Assembly: GCA_000430305.1 (NCBI GenBank)
Contig: ASZZ01000008.1
Span: 1 to 64,000 of the forward strand
Direction: 5' to 3'
Origin: Streptococcus mitis 17/34
GTDB taxonomy: Bacteria > Bacillota > Bacilli > Lactobacillales > Streptococcaceae
Length of the DNA: 64,000 bases
The notes below the pieces were generated by a model that was given only the letters and a program-made list of their open reading frames with translations, did not search any database and was not told the DNA's origin. A program made the position numbers and the translations under genes. Shown here in pieces: positions 20,974 through 30,969 of this stretch. How positions within the stretch are numbered: position 1 is the stretch's first letter; each line of letters opens with the position of its first letter.

Positions 20974-21384
20974 GTGGGGAGAAGTAGGGGGACATTTATG
21001 TATGGTAGTAAGGTAACCTATTATGAAGACAAACATATTAGTCTATCTAATCCCTTGGTGCCATCAGGAGAAATCTTAAAAACTTGGTTCTCAAGTGTGA
21101 ACTATCAAGCCGTTAGAACTCAGCTCAGTCTTCCCTTACTTAAAAGAAAACAGGATTATCAATTATGCATGAATTTTGAATGCCATCCTACAAATGGAGT
21201 CTATACAAAGATTGTATTTTTTGATAGATACGGGGACGTGATTGAAGAGAAGATTGAAAAAATGAAAGTTTTTGATTTTACTTATCCAGCAGATACCTAT
21301 ACCTATCAAGTTTCCCTTCTAAGTGCTGGATTTGAGTCTTTAGACTTCTATTCTTTTTCTATTGAGGAGATGAATCGTGTTTAA
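20974..21384 (+). CDS. asp3: Accessory Sec system protein Asp3 (start disrupted by a frameshift)
   Basis: The readable frame gives [28 protein letters not shown] and the beta-rich remainder typical of Asp3, the third member of the Asp1-2-3 chaperone complex. The natural start should be the ATG at 20945, which overlaps the asp2 stop, reading [16 protein letters not shown]. That frame runs off at a run of five G (20987-20991). One extra G would join it perfectly to the rest. As written, only a GTG at 20974 without a ribosome binding site is available. It overlaps secA2 by 8 bases. Confidence 0.8.
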   Translation: MGRSRGTFMYGSKVTYYEDKHISLSNPLVPSGEILKTWFSSVNYQAVRTQLSLPLLKRKQDYQLCMNFECHPTNGVYTKIVFFDRYGDVIEEKIEKMKVFDFTYPADTYTYQVSLLSAGFESLDFYSFSIEEMNRV

Positions 21385-23737
21385 AGATTTTCAACTTAGA
21401 AAAGTCAAAAGGATTTTAAGAAAGATTAATGCCCTTAAAGGAAAGATGGAGTCCCTATCAGACCAGGAACTAGCGGCAAAAACAGTGGAGTTTCGTCAAC
21501 GTCTTGCTGAGGGGGAAACCATTGACGACCTCTTGGTAGAAGCTTTTGCAGTTGTTCGTGAAGCGGACAAACGCGTATTGGGCATGTTTCCCTATGATGT
21601 CCAAGTCATGGGAGGAATTGTTATCCATCAGGGAAATGTCGCTGAGATGAATACTGGTGAGGGGAAAACCTTGACAGCCACTATGCCTGTTTATCTCAAT
21701 GCCCTGACAGGTAAAGGTACCATGCTGATTACCACTAATGACTATCTAGCTAAACGTGATGCTGAAGAGATGGGACAAGTGTATCGCTTCTTAGGATTGA
21801 CAATTGGGGTACCTTTAACAGATGATCCAAAAGAGGAATTGACGCCAGAAGAGAAAAAAAGAATTTATGCATCAGATATCATTTATACAACTAATAGCAA
21901 TTTAGGTTTTGATTATTTAAATGATAATCTGGCCTCAAATGAGGAAGGGAAATTTTTACGTCCCTTTGATTACGTTATTATTGACGAGATTGATGATATC
22001 CTATTGGACAGCGCTCAGACACCACTTATCATTGCAGGAGCCCCGCGTGTTCAGTCTAATCACTACGGTATTATTGATACGCTGGTAACGACTTTGGTAG
22101 AGGGGGAGGACTATATCTTTAAAGAGGAAAAGGATGAGGTTTGGCTCACTACCAAGGGGGCTAAGGCTGCTGAAAGCTTCTTAGGCATAGATCATTTTTA
22201 CAAGGAAGAACATGCTGTTTTTGCTCGCCATTTAGTGTATGCGATTCGAGCCCATAAACTCTTTACAAAAGACAAAGACTATGTCATTCGAGGGGATGAA
22301 ATGGTACTAGTAGATAAGGGAACAGGGCGTCTAATGGAGATGACCAAACTACAGGGAGGCCTCCATCAGGCCATTGAAGCTAAGGAACATGTCAAATTAT
22401 CTCCAGAAACGAGGGCCATGGCTTCCATCACCTATCAGAGTCTTTTTAAAATGTTTAATAAGATATCTGGTATGACAGGGACAGGTAAGGTCGCGGAAAA
22501 AGAGTTTATTGAAACCTACAATATGTCTGTAGTGCGCATTCCAACCAATCGTCCTAGACAACGGATTGACTATCCAGATAATCTCTATATCACTTTACCT
22601 GAAAAAGTGTATGCATCCTTGGAGTACATCAAGGAATACCATGCTAAGGGAAATCCCTTACTCGTTTTTGTAGGTTCAGTTGAAATGTCTCAGCTTTATT
22701 CATCACTCTTGCTCCGTGAAGGGATTGCACATAACGTTCTCAATGCCAATAATGCGGCGCGTGAGGCCCAAATCATCGCAGAATCAGGTCAGATGGGAGC
22801 TGTAACAGTGGCAACCTCTATGGCAGGACGTGGGACAGATATCAAGCTTGGTAAAGGAGTTGCAGAACTTGGTGGCTTGATTGTTATTGGGACTGAGAGG
22901 ATGGAAAGTCAGCGGATTGACTTGCAAATTCGTGGACGCTCTGGTCGTCAGGGAGATCCTGGGATGAGTAAGTTCTTTGTATCCTTAGAGGACGATGTTA
23001 TTAAGAAATTTGGTCCTTCTTGGGTTCATAAAAAATATAAAGATTATCAGGTTCAAGATATGACTCAACCAGAAGTATTGAAAGGTCGTAAATACCGAAG
23101 GCTAGTCGAAAAGGCTCAGCATGCTAGTGATAGTGCTGGACGTTCGGCACGTCGTCAGACTCTAGAATATGCTGAAAGTATGAATATTCAACGGGATATG
23201 ATTTACAAGGAGCGTAATCGTCTAATAGATGGTTCTCGTGACTTAGAGGATGTTGTGGAAGAAATAATTGCTAGTTACATAGATCAAGTGACTTCTTCAG
23301 AATATGAAAGCCGAGAGTTACTCTTCCACTTTATTGTGACCAATATTAGTTTTCATATTAAAGAGGTTCCAGATTATATAGATGTAACTGATAAAACTGC
23401 AGTTCGTAGTTTTATGAAGCAGGTGATTGATAAAGAACTTTCTGAAAAGAAAGAATTGCTCGATCAACATGGTTTATATGAACAGTTTTTACGACTTTCT
23501 ATGCTCAAGGCTATTGATGACAACTGGGTAGAGCAGGTAGACTATCTACAACAGTTAACTATGGCAATAGGTGGACAACCAGCTGCTCAGAAAAATCCTA
23601 TTGTAGAATACTATCAAGAAGCTTATGCGGGCTTTGAAGCTATGAAAGAACAAATCCGTGCGGATATGGTGCGTAATCTCCTGATGGGCTTAGTCGAAGT
23701 CACTCTTAAGGGTGAGATTATGACTCATTTCCCATAA
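21377..23737 (+). CDS. secA2: Accessory Sec ATPase SecA2
   Basis: A 786-residue SecA-family motor. Visible are the Walker [14 protein letters not shown], the DEAD-type [12 protein letters not shown], the second-lobe [12 protein letters not shown] and the [11 protein letters not shown] motif. It lacks the Cys-rich SecB-binding tail of housekeeping SecA. It drives the adhesin through SecY2. GTG start at 21377 with GAGGAG upstream, inside the end of asp3. Length is near the accessory SecA2 norm of about 790 residues. Confidence 0.93.
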   Translation: MFKDFQLRKVKRILRKINALKGKMESLSDQELAAKTVEFRQRLAEGETIDDLLVEAFAVVREADKRVLGMFPYDVQVMGGIVIHQGNVAEMNTGEGKTLTATMPVYLNALTGKGTMLITTNDYLAKRDAEEMGQVYRFLGLTIGVPLTDDPKEELTPEEKKRIYASDIIYTTNSNLGFDYLNDNLASNEEGKFLRPFDYVIIDEIDDILLDSAQTPLIIAGAPRVQSNHYGIIDTLVTTLVEGEDYIFKEEKDEVWLTTKGAKAAESFLGIDHFYKEEHAVFARHLVYAIRAHKLFTKDKDYVIRGDEMVLVDKGTGRLMEMTKLQGGLHQAIEAKEHVKLSPETRAMASITYQSLFKMFNKISGMTGTGKVAEKEFIETYNMSVVRIPTNRPRQRIDYPDNLYITLPEKVYASLEYIKEYHAKGNPLLVFVGSVEMSQLYSSLLLREGIAHNVLNANNAAREAQIIAESGQMGAVTVATSMAGRGTDIKLGKGVAELGGLIVIGTERMESQRIDLQIRGRSGRQGDPGMSKFFVSLEDDVIKKFGPSWVHKKYKDYQVQDMTQPEVLKGRKYRRLVEKAQHASDSAGRSARRQTLEYAESMNIQRDMIYKERNRLIDGSRDLEDVVEEIIASYIDQVTSSEYESRELLFHFIVTNISFHIKEVPDYIDVTDKTAVRSFMKQVIDKELSEKKELLDQHGLYEQFLRLSMLKAIDDNWVEQVDYLQQLTMAIGGQPAAQKNPIVEYYQEAYAGFEAMKEQIRADMVRNLLMGLVEVTLKGEIMTHFP

Positions 23738-23749
23738 AAAGAGGAAAAT

Positions 23750-25261
23750 ATGACAATTTATAATATAAATTTAGGAATTGGTTGGGCTAGTAGCGGTGTT
23801 GAATACGCCCAAGCCTACCGTGCTGGTGTTTTTCGGAAATTAAATCTGTCCTCTAAGTTTATCTTTACAGATATGATTTTAGCCGATAATATTCAGCACT
23901 TAACAGCTAATATTGGTTTTGATGATGATCAAGTGATTTGGCTTTATAATCATTTTACAGACATCAAGATTGCACCGACTAGCGTGACAGTGGATGATGT
24001 CTTGGCTTACTTTGGTGGCATTGAAAGTCGTAGAGAAAAGAATGGCAAGGTTTTACGTGTCTTCTTTTCTGATCAAGATAAGTTTGTTACCTGTTATTTG
24101 GTGGATGAGCATAAGGACTTGGTTCAACATGCAGAGTATGTTTTTAAAGGAAAATTGATTCGAAAGGATTACTTTTCTTATACGCGTTATTGTAGCGAAT
24201 ACTTTGCTCCCAAGGACAATGTTGCAGTCCTATACCAAAGAACTTTCTATAATGAAGACGGAACTCCAGCCTATGATATCTTGATGAATCAAGGGAAGGA
24301 AGAAGTTTATCGTTTCGAGGACAAGATTGTCTATGGGAAGCAAGCCTTTATGCGTGCCTTTATGAAATCCTTGAATTTGAACAAGTCTGATTTGGTCATT
24401 CTTGATAGAGAGACAGGCATTGGACAGGTTGTTTTTGAGGAAGCACAGGTAGCGCATTTAGCGGTAGTTGTTCATGCGGAGCATTATAGTGAAAATGCTA
24501 CAAACGAGGATTACATCCTTTGGAATAACTATTACGACTACCAGTTTACCAATGCAGATAAGGTTGATTTCTTTATCGTATCAACTGATAGACAGAGAGA
24601 AGTTCTGCAAGAGCAATTTGCCAAATATACTCAGCACCAACCAAAGATTGTTACCATTCCTGTAGGAAGTATTGATGCTTTAACTGAGTTAAGTCAAGGA
24701 CGTAAGCCATTTTCTTTGATTACGGCTTCGCGTCTTGCCAAAGAAAAACATATTGATTGGTTGGTCAAGGCGGTTATCGAGGCTCGTAAGGAAATCCCTG
24801 AATTAACCTTTGATATTTATGGTAGCGGTGGAGAAGATTCTCTGCTTAGAGACATTATTGCAAATCATCAGGCTGAGAATTATATCCAGCTCAAGGGGCA
24901 TGCGGAACTTTCACAGATTTATAGCCAGTATGAGGTTTACTTGACTGCTTCAACCAGTGAAGGTTTTGGTTTGACCTTGATGGAAGCTATTGGCTCAGGT
25001 CTGCCCCTAATCGGTTTTGATGTACCTTATGGCAATCAGACCTTTATAGAAGATGGAAAAAATGGTTATTTGATTCCAAGTTCATCAGACCACGTAGAAG
25101 ACCAAATCAAGCAAGCTTACGCAGCTAAGATTTGTCAATTGTATCAAGAAAATCGTTTGGAAGCTATGCGTGCCCATTCTTACCAGATTGCAGAAGGCTT
25201 CTTAACCGAAGAAATTTTAGAAAAGTGGAAAAAAACAGTAGAGGAGGTGCTCCATGATTGA
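23750..25261 (+). CDS. gtfA: Peptide O-GlcNAc transferase catalytic subunit GtfA
   Basis: A 503-residue GT-B (GT4) enzyme: N-terminal YNINLGIGWASSGVEYAQAYRAG, and the C-lobe signature TASTSEGFGLTLMEAIGSG. With GtfB it moves GlcNAc from UDP-GlcNAc to Ser/Thr of the adhesin in the cytoplasm, the first step of glycan building. AAGAGGAAAA precedes the ATG. It overlaps gtfB by 8 bases, fitting their obligate heterodimer. Confidence 0.93.
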   Translation: MTIYNINLGIGWASSGVEYAQAYRAGVFRKLNLSSKFIFTDMILADNIQHLTANIGFDDDQVIWLYNHFTDIKIAPTSVTVDDVLAYFGGIESRREKNGKVLRVFFSDQDKFVTCYLVDEHKDLVQHAEYVFKGKLIRKDYFSYTRYCSEYFAPKDNVAVLYQRTFYNEDGTPAYDILMNQGKEEVYRFEDKIVYGKQAFMRAFMKSLNLNKSDLVILDRETGIGQVVFEEAQVAHLAVVVHAEHYSENATNEDYILWNNYYDYQFTNADKVDFFIVSTDRQREVLQEQFAKYTQHQPKIVTIPVGSIDALTELSQGRKPFSLITASRLAKEKHIDWLVKAVIEARKEIPELTFDIYGSGGEDSLLRDIIANHQAENYIQLKGHAELSQIYSQYEVYLTASTSEGFGLTLMEAIGSGLPLIGFDVPYGNQTFIEDGKNGYLIPSSSDHVEDQIKQAYAAKICQLYQENRLEAMRAHSYQIAEGFLTEEILEKWKKTVEEVLHD

Positions 25262-26591
25262 ACTTTATGATCGTTATAGTCAGGAAAGTCGAGATTTACA
25301 TGAAAGTCTAGTATCTACTGGTCTTTCTCAACTTGGAGTGGTCATCGATGCAGATGGTTTTCTGCCTGATGGTCTGGTTTCTCCTTTTACCTATTATCTA
25401 GGTTACGAGGATGGAAAACCTCTCTATTTTAACCAAGTTCCTGTTCCAGCTTTTTGGGAAATTTCAGGAAATAATCAGTCTGCTCGCATTGAAGATATGA
25501 CACAGGAGAGAGCCGTTATTCATTATGCTGATGGAATGCAGGCTCGCTTGGTTAAACAGGTAGACTGGAAAGACCTAGAAGGTCGAGTACGTCAGATTGA
25601 CCACTACAATCGCTTCGGAGCTTGTTTTGCTACAACGACCTATAGCGCAGATAGCGAGCCGATTATGACAGTTTACCAAGATGTCAATGATCAACAAGTT
25701 TTACTTGAAAACCATGTGACGGGTGATATCTTATTGACTTTGCCTGGTCAATCCATGCGTTACTTTGCAAATAAGGTTGAATTTCTCACCTTCTTTTTGC
25801 AAGATTTGGAAATAGATACAAGTCAGCTTATCTTTAATACTCTAGCGACTCCTTTCTTGGTTTCCTTCCATCATCCAGACAAATCGGGCTCAGATGTCTT
25901 GGTTTGGCAGGAACCTCTCTATGATGCCATTCCAGGCAATATGCAGTTGATTTTGGAAAATGATGATGTGCGTACTAAGAAGATTATCATTCCTAATAAG
26001 GCGACTTATGAGCGCGCTTTAGAGTTGACTGACGAAAAATACCATGATCAGTTTGTGCACTTGGGTTATCATTACCAGTTCAAACGTGATAATTTCCTAA
26101 GACGAGACGCCTTGATCTTGACCAATTCCGATCAAATTGAGCAAGTAGAAGCAATCGTAGAAGCCTTGCCTGATGTTGCCTTCCGTATTGCAGCAGTGAC
26201 AGAGATGTCTTCTAAGCTCTTAGATATGCTTCGCTATCCTAATGTGGTCCTTTACCAGAATGCTAGTCCACAGAAGATTCAGGAGCTCTATCAACTGTCG
26301 GATATTTACTTGGATATAAACCACAGTAATGAGCTGCTACAGGCAGTGCGTCAGGCCTTTGAGCATAATCTCTTGATTCTTGGATTTCATCAGACGGTGC
26401 ACAATAGACTCTATATCGCTCCAGACCATCTATTTGAAAGTAGTGAAGTTGCTGCTTTGGTTGAGACCCTTAAACTTTCCCTTTCAGATGTTGAACAAAT
26501 GCGTCAGGCACTTGGAAAGCAAGGCCAACATGCAAATTATGTTGACTTGGTACGATATCAGGAAACCATGCAAACTGTTTTAGGAGGCTAA
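25254..26591 (+). CDS. gtfB: GtfB, chaperone/substrate-binding partner of GtfA
   Basis: A 445-residue protein starting MIELYDRYSQESRDLHESL. GtfB has the GT-B-like add-on fold and binds acceptor Ser/Thr without its own sugar transfer. Its last 130 residues (LILTNSDQIEQVEAIVEALP, IYLDINHSNELL, GFHQTVHN) are clearly the same domain as the tails of the GT8 enzymes upstream. AGGAGG lies just before the ATG. It is followed directly by asp4. Confidence 0.92.
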   Translation: MIELYDRYSQESRDLHESLVSTGLSQLGVVIDADGFLPDGLVSPFTYYLGYEDGKPLYFNQVPVPAFWEISGNNQSARIEDMTQERAVIHYADGMQARLVKQVDWKDLEGRVRQIDHYNRFGACFATTTYSADSEPIMTVYQDVNDQQVLLENHVTGDILLTLPGQSMRYFANKVEFLTFFLQDLEIDTSQLIFNTLATPFLVSFHHPDKSGSDVLVWQEPLYDAIPGNMQLILENDDVRTKKIIIPNKATYERALELTDEKYHDQFVHLGYHYQFKRDNFLRRDALILTNSDQIEQVEAIVEALPDVAFRIAAVTEMSSKLLDMLRYPNVVLYQNASPQKIQELYQLSDIYLDINHSNELLQAVRQAFEHNLLILGFHQTVHNRLYIAPDHLFESSEVAALVETLKLSLSDVEQMRQALGKQGQHANYVDLVRYQETMQTVLGG

Positions 26592-26592
26592 T

Positions 26593-26772
26593 ATGTCAGA
26601 GGAAGATTTGTTTTACAAAGACGTTGAAGGTCGCATGGAAGAGTTGAAACAAAAACCCATCAAGAAGGAAAAAGAAACCCGAGGGGAAAAGATTAGTAAG
26701 ACTTTTTCACTCTTACTGGGTTTGATGATTCTGATTGGTTTGCTCTTTACTTTGCTGGGAATTTTGAGGTAG
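26593..26772 (+). CDS. asp4: Accessory Sec system protein Asp4
   Basis: A 59-residue protein: a charged N-terminal half (MSEEDLFYKDVEGRMEEL) and one C-terminal hydrophobic span (LLLGLMILIGLLFTLLG). This matches Asp4, a SecE-like partner of SecY2. The ATG is two bases after the gtfB stop, with TAGGAGG overlapping the gtfB end. It ends 4 bases before asp5. Confidence 0.88.
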   Translation: MSEEDLFYKDVEGRMEELKQKPIKKEKETRGEKISKTFSLLLGLMILIGLLFTLLGILR

Positions 26773-26776
26773 GCCT

Positions 26777-27001
26777 ATGATTGAAATACTGATTATTTTA
26801 GCTATTATCCTATCTCTTGCTTTGATTGTATTGGTGACCATACAACCCCGTCAAAATCAACTCTTTTCCATGGATGCCACTAGTAATATTGGTAAACCAA
26901 GTTACTGGCAGAGCAACACCTTGGTAAAGGTTCTCACTTTATTAGTGAGTTTGGCCCTATTCGTTTTACTATTAACCTTTATGGTAATAACTTACAAATA
27001 A
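26777..27001 (+). CDS. asp5: Accessory Sec system protein Asp5
   Basis: A 74-residue protein with two hydrophobic spans (MIEILIILAIILSLALIVLV and LLVSLALFVLLLTFMVI) flanking a polar loop, as in SecG. Asp5 is the SecG-like subunit of the accessory channel. It is the last gene of the export operon and is followed at once by a strong terminator. Confidence 0.88.
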   Translation: MIEILIILAIILSLALIVLVTIQPRQNQLFSMDATSNIGKPSYWQSNTLVKVLTLLVSLALFVLLLTFMVITYK

Positions 27002-27003
27002 AA

Positions 27004-27053
27004 GAAAACTTCAGAGATTCACTTTTTGTGATTGCTCTGAAGTTTTCTTTTTT
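27004..27053. terminator. Strong bidirectional terminator after asp5
   Basis: GAAAACTTCAGAG (27004-27016) pairs exactly with CTCTGAAGTTTTC (27035-27047), followed by T residues. On the other strand it ends with a run of A/T, so it may also serve the convergent gene that stops at 27052. Confidence 0.85.
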
Positions 27054-28004
27054 ACTGTCCATATTTTTGATAAAAGTCAACTTTCACTTGGATGAAGGTT
27101 TTGGCTTCGCGTAGGAGTTGAAGAAGGGTGGCACGGGTTTCAAATTCTTCTCTTGTCTTGGGTAGACTGCGGTTTCGGAAGATTTCCAGATAACGTTCAA
27201 TTTCATCTAGCAAATCAGAAGCAGGATTGGTCTGGCTCAGTTGACCTGCAATTTTTGAAAAAAGTTGGGCTAAAATCAGGCTTTCACTGGCAGCAAGGTG
27301 ACAGGTGTTGATCTGCTGGGCCATGTTTCGCAGGATACGACTTTGTCGCTGTCTCATCTCAAAGTAGTGGATATGGTAGTCGGTTTGGTGAAAGAGGTGG
27401 TCAGAGTGATCTAAATAGACCAGTCTGAGGGCGTCTTCCAAAAGGGTGTCCAATTCTTCAACCAACTGTGCTCGGTTGCGGCCGTCCCCTCTAGATAAAT
27501 AATATTTGAAACGCTGGAGAATATCTTTTAACTTTTCTTCTACCAGCGTGTGGTAGTGCTGGATTTCCTCTTCTCGGGAAGGCATGTAGAGATTGACCAG
27601 TAAAGCAAATCCTGTACCGATAGCAAAGAGAAGAAATTCATTGACTAGAAGGTCTGGAGAGGTTGACTCTTGAACCAAGAGATGGCTAACCAAAACAGTG
27701 CTTGGTGCGATGCCAATTTCCCAGCCCATCTCGTAGGCTATGGCACATAAAGAGCCAGATAGAGGCCAAGGCTCCAGATATGAAATCCGGTCAAGTGAAA
27801 GGCCAAAACCCCAATAGACAGAGCTAGAAGCATCGAAAAAAGACGATTGCGGGTTAGTTTTAAGGTACTTCTACGTGTATCAGATAGGCTCAAGAGAGCG
27901 ATAATTCCAGCCGAAACTGCGGAAGAAAGATTGAGAAAATAAGCAAGAAGACAGGCAAGGCAGGTGGCTAAGATGAGCTTGGTCGTACGTTGGCTAATAG
28001 ACAT
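27052..28004 (-). pseudogene. UPF0421/YgaE-type aromatic acid exporter-like membrane gene, frameshifted
   Basis: The N-terminal 88 residues (from 28004; QRTTKLILATCLACLLAYFL, then two more hydrophobic spans) and the C-terminal 225 residues (from before 27729; GWEIGIAPSTVLVSHLLV, then a long charged cytoplasmic part) belong to one protein of the UPF0421 or FUSC-like family. They are separated near 27735 by the loss of one A: coding-strand CCATAGCC where CCAATAGCC would keep the frame (VPIAYEMGWE). Transport substrate unknown. Confidence 0.75.
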
Positions 28005-28036
28005 AAGAATTTCCTAGTAAGTTAGAATAAAAGAGC

Positions 28037-28067
28037 AAAAGACAAGACCTGAGCAGGCTTGTCTTTA
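28037..28067 (-). terminator. Terminator of sstT
   Basis: AAAGACAAG and CTTGTCTTT arms around a short loop. On the minus strand the stem is followed by a T-rich tail just after the sstT stop codon. Confidence 0.7.
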
Positions 28068-28071
28068 TGAG

Positions 28072-29277
28072 TTATTTTTTACGGGCTGCTGCGTATTCGG
28101 CAACGGCAGTAAAGAGGACGTCTGTAGAAGAGTTGAGGGCTGTTTCACATGAGTCTTGGATGACGCCAATGACAAATCCAACTCCAACAACTTGCATGGC
28201 AATATCGTTAGAAATACCGAAAAGGCTACAAGCAACTGGGATAAGAAGGAGGGAACCTCCCGCAATACCAGAAGCACCACAAGCTGAGATTGCGGCAACT
28301 ACACTAAGGACAAAGGCTGTCGCAAAGTCAACAGGGATTCCAAGAGTATTCACTGCGGCAAGGGTCAAAACGTTGATAGTAATAGCTGCTCCGGCCATGT
28401 TGATAGTAGAACCAAGTGGGATAGAAACAGAATAGGTATCTGGATCCAGTCCAAGGTCGTGACAAAGTTTCATGTTGACAGGAATGTTAGCCGCAGAACT
28501 ACGAGTGAAGAAGGCTGTCACACCGCTAACACGCAAACATTTCCAAACGAGGGGATAAGGGTTTCTCTTCATAAAGAGGAAGGCAATCAATGGATTCACT
28601 ACTAGAGCCACAAAGAACATAGTTGTTATCAAGAGGGCAAGTAAGATTCCATAGTTGGCTAGGCTTCCGATTCCCTTATCAGAGATGGTTTTAAATACAA
28701 GTCCTAAGATCCCAAATGGAGCTAGGTTAATAATCCATTCGACAATTTTAGAAGTCACATCAGCTATGGTGTTCAACAATTCTTTACTATTTTTGCTGGC
28801 TTCTCTCATGGCAATCCCGAAAATAACCGCCCAAGATAGGATACCAATGTAGTTGGCTGTGACGAGGGCATTGACTGGATTGTCGACGAGTTTAAGTAAG
28901 AGATTGCTGAGGACCTGACCAATCCCATCTGGTGGTGTAATTTCTGTATTGGCACTATTTAGGGTAATTTCAACAGGTACGATGAAACTAGCAAAAACCG
29001 CTACAAGAGCAGCTGCAAATGTCCCCACTAGATAAAGAAAGATAACGGTTTTCATATTGCTATCTTGTCCTTTTTTATGTTGGGAAAGGGCATTGGCAAC
29101 GAGGGCAAAGACTAGAATAGGTGCGATGGCTTTGAGACCACCAACAAAGAGATCTCCGAGTAGACCAATTCCTGAAACATTAGGAAATGTCAGTCCAAGG
29201 ATTCCTCCGACAAGCATGCCAATCAAGATACGTTTGATCAGGCTTGCCTTATTCCAAGCATGAATGAATTTTTTCAT
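28072..29277 (-). CDS. sstT: Sodium/serine-threonine symporter SstT
   Basis: A 401-residue dicarboxylate/amino acid:cation symporter (DAACS) with eight or more hydrophobic segments. Signature stretches are [29 protein letters not shown] and a final [17 protein letters not shown], as in SstT, which imports Ser and Thr with sodium. The ATG has AAGGAG at 7 bases and a consensus promoter upstream. Transcribed alone, with its own terminator. Confidence 0.9.
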   Translation of the reverse strand: MKKFIHAWNKASLIKRILIGMLVGGILGLTFPNVSGIGLLGDLFVGGLKAIAPILVFALVANALSQHKKGQDSNMKTVIFLYLVGTFAAALVAVFASFIVPVEITLNSANTEITPPDGIGQVLSNLLLKLVDNPVNALVTANYIGILSWAVIFGIAMREASKNSKELLNTIADVTSKIVEWIINLAPFGILGLVFKTISDKGIGSLANYGILLALLITTMFFVALVVNPLIAFLFMKRNPYPLVWKCLRVSGVTAFFTRSSAANIPVNMKLCHDLGLDPDTYSVSIPLGSTINMAGAAITINVLTLAAVNTLGIPVDFATAFVLSVVAAISACGASGIAGGSLLLIPVACSLFGISNDIAMQVVGVGFVIGVIQDSCETALNSSTDVLFTAVAEYAAARKK

Positions 29278-29307
29278 AACAATCTCCTTTGTTGTGTAAT
29301 GTTTATG

Positions 29308-29336
29308 ATTATAGTATAAATATGAACCAAAATCAA
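29308..29336 (-). promoter_or_regulatory. Promoter of sstT
   Basis: On the minus strand TTGATT and TATAAT are separated by 17 bases, about 30 bases before the sstT ATG. Confidence 0.8.
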
Positions 29337-29382
29337 GAATTTTCTGTCTATTTTCGAAATTATTTTTGAATATTTATGGAGA

Positions 29383-29410
29383 ATGACACTTTATGAAAGT
29401 ATGGTATAAT
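29383..29410 (+). promoter_or_regulatory. Promoter of the MscS-like gene
   Basis: ATGACA (29383-29388), 16 bases, then TATAAT (29405-29410), followed by AAAGGAG and the ATG at 29429. Confidence 0.7.
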
Positions 29411-29428
29411 AAATGAAAGGAGTTTTCT

Positions 29429-29995
29429 ATGCAAGAATTTATTCAAACCTACCTTAATAAGCTTGATCTAACAGCGATTATCGAGAATATCTTGACCAAG
29501 CTACTTTCTCTCTTATTCCTGTTTTTGCTCTTTTATATAGCTAAGAAACTGCTTCATACCATGGTGCAGAGAATTGTTAAACCTTCTCTAAAAATGTCTC
29601 GCCATGATGTCGGGCGTCAGAAAACCATCTCACGTCTGCTAGAAAATGTGTTTAATTATACCCTCTATTTCTTTTTGATTTACTGCATTTTGTCGATTTT
29701 AGGTTTACCAGTTTCTAGTTTGCTGGCAGGTGCTGGGATTGCTGGGGTAGCTATTGGGATGGGAGCCCAAGGATTTCTGTCTGATGTCATCAATGGCTTT
29801 TTCATCCTCTTTGAACGGCAACTGGATGTGGGAGATGAGGTTGTTTTGACAAATGGTCCCATTACTGTATCGGGAAAGGTTGTCAGCGTTGGCATTCGAA
29901 CAACGCAACTCAGAGGAGAAGACCAGGTTCTGCACTTCGTTCCCAATCGCAATATCACCGTCGTCAGCAATTTCTCTCGGAAAGACCAGGCCTGA
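29429..29995 (+). CDS. MscS-family mechanosensitive channel-like protein, short
   Basis: A 188-residue protein. Hydrophobic segments lie at about 20-45, 70-95 and 95-115. The third has the Gly/Ala-rich pore helix GAGIAGVAIGMGAQGFLSDVINGFFI, and the beta domain FERQLDVGDEV...VPNRNITVVSNFSR follows. MscS proteins normally continue with a C-terminal alpha/beta domain that is absent here, since the frame stops right after the beta domain. It may be a natural short form or a truncation. It would release solutes during osmotic downshock. Confidence 0.75.
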   Translation: MQEFIQTYLNKLDLTAIIENILTKLLSLLFLFLLFYIAKKLLHTMVQRIVKPSLKMSRHDVGRQKTISRLLENVFNYTLYFFLIYCILSILGLPVSSLLAGAGIAGVAIGMGAQGFLSDVINGFFILFERQLDVGDEVVLTNGPITVSGKVVSVGIRTTQLRGEDQVLHFVPNRNITVVSNFSRKDQA

Positions 29996-30046
29996 AATTT
30001 TAGCAGATTTATGGTACAATAGAAAGAGTTTGGTAAAGGAGAGAAG

Positions 30047-30955
30047 ATGTTTTTAGAAAAACAGTTGGGCAATGGCTGTACTTGGATTGACCTAGATTTG
30101 GACAAGTTGAAAAAACTAGAGGACCTTTCTGAAATCTACGGTTTGGACAAGGAAACCATTGAATACGCACTGGATAGAAATGAGCGTGCCCACATGGATT
30201 ATCACCGTGAAAATGGGACTGTGACCTTTATCTACAATGTCTTGAACTTGAAAAAGGATAAGGAATACTACGAAGCCTTTCCCATGACCTTTATCGTGGA
30301 ACATCGTCGCCTGATTACCATTAGTAATACCAAGAACGCTTATGTCATTGAACAGATGACTCGTTATCTGGAGAGTCATGACACGCTTTCGATTTACAAG
30401 TTTCTCTTTGCCAGTCTGGAAATCATCAGCAATGCCTACTATCCTGTCATCGAGCAGATGGACAAGAGTAAGGATGAGGTCAATGGCCTCTTGCGTCAGC
30501 GGACGACCAAGAAAAACCTTTTTGCTCTTTCCGACTTGGAAACTGGTATGGTTTATCTTACTGCGGCTGCCAAGCAAAATCGCATGTTGCTGGAGCATAT
30601 TCAGGGACATGCTCTTTATCGCAGTTTTAACGAGATTGAGAGAGAACAGTTTGATGATGCCATGATTGAGGCTCATCAGCTGGTGTCCATGACAGACTTG
30701 ATTTCTCAAGTTCTCCAACAACTATCAGCATCTTACAACAACATCCTAAACAATAATCTGAATGATAATTTGACAACCTTGACTATCATTTCAGTCTTGC
30801 TAGCCGTTTTGGCAGTAGTGACAGGCTTTTTCGGAATGAATGTTCCGCTCCCTTTAACAGATGAACCCCATGCTTGGCTCTATATCAGCTTGGCTAGTGC
30901 AGGTTTGTGGATTATCCTGTCATTATTACTAAGGAAAATTGCGAAAAAAAGTTAA
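30047..30955 (+). CDS. corA: CorA-family magnesium/divalent cation transporter
   Basis: A 302-residue protein with a large cytoplasmic N-terminal part and two C-terminal membrane spans. The first ends in the family signature GFFGMN (Gly-Met-Asn). AAAGGAG precedes the ATG, and a weak -10 (TACAAT at 30015-30020) is upstream. Forms pentameric channels for Mg in this family. yqeG begins 14 bases after its stop, and I see no terminator between them, so read-through into the yqe operon is possible. Confidence 0.88.
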   Translation: MFLEKQLGNGCTWIDLDLDKLKKLEDLSEIYGLDKETIEYALDRNERAHMDYHRENGTVTFIYNVLNLKKDKEYYEAFPMTFIVEHRRLITISNTKNAYVIEQMTRYLESHDTLSIYKFLFASLEIISNAYYPVIEQMDKSKDEVNGLLRQRTTKKNLFALSDLETGMVYLTAAAKQNRMLLEHIQGHALYRSFNEIEREQFDDAMIEAHQLVSMTDLISQVLQQLSASYNNILNNNLNDNLTTLTIISVLLAVLAVVTGFFGMNVPLPLTDEPHAWLYISLASAGLWIILSLLLRKIAKKS

Positions 30956-30969
30956 GAAAAGGAGCCAGA

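Noticed and set aside
28067-28435. A plus-strand open frame of 122 codons opposite sstT
   Set aside because: Antisense shadow of a clearly coding gene; no ribosome binding site, no family.
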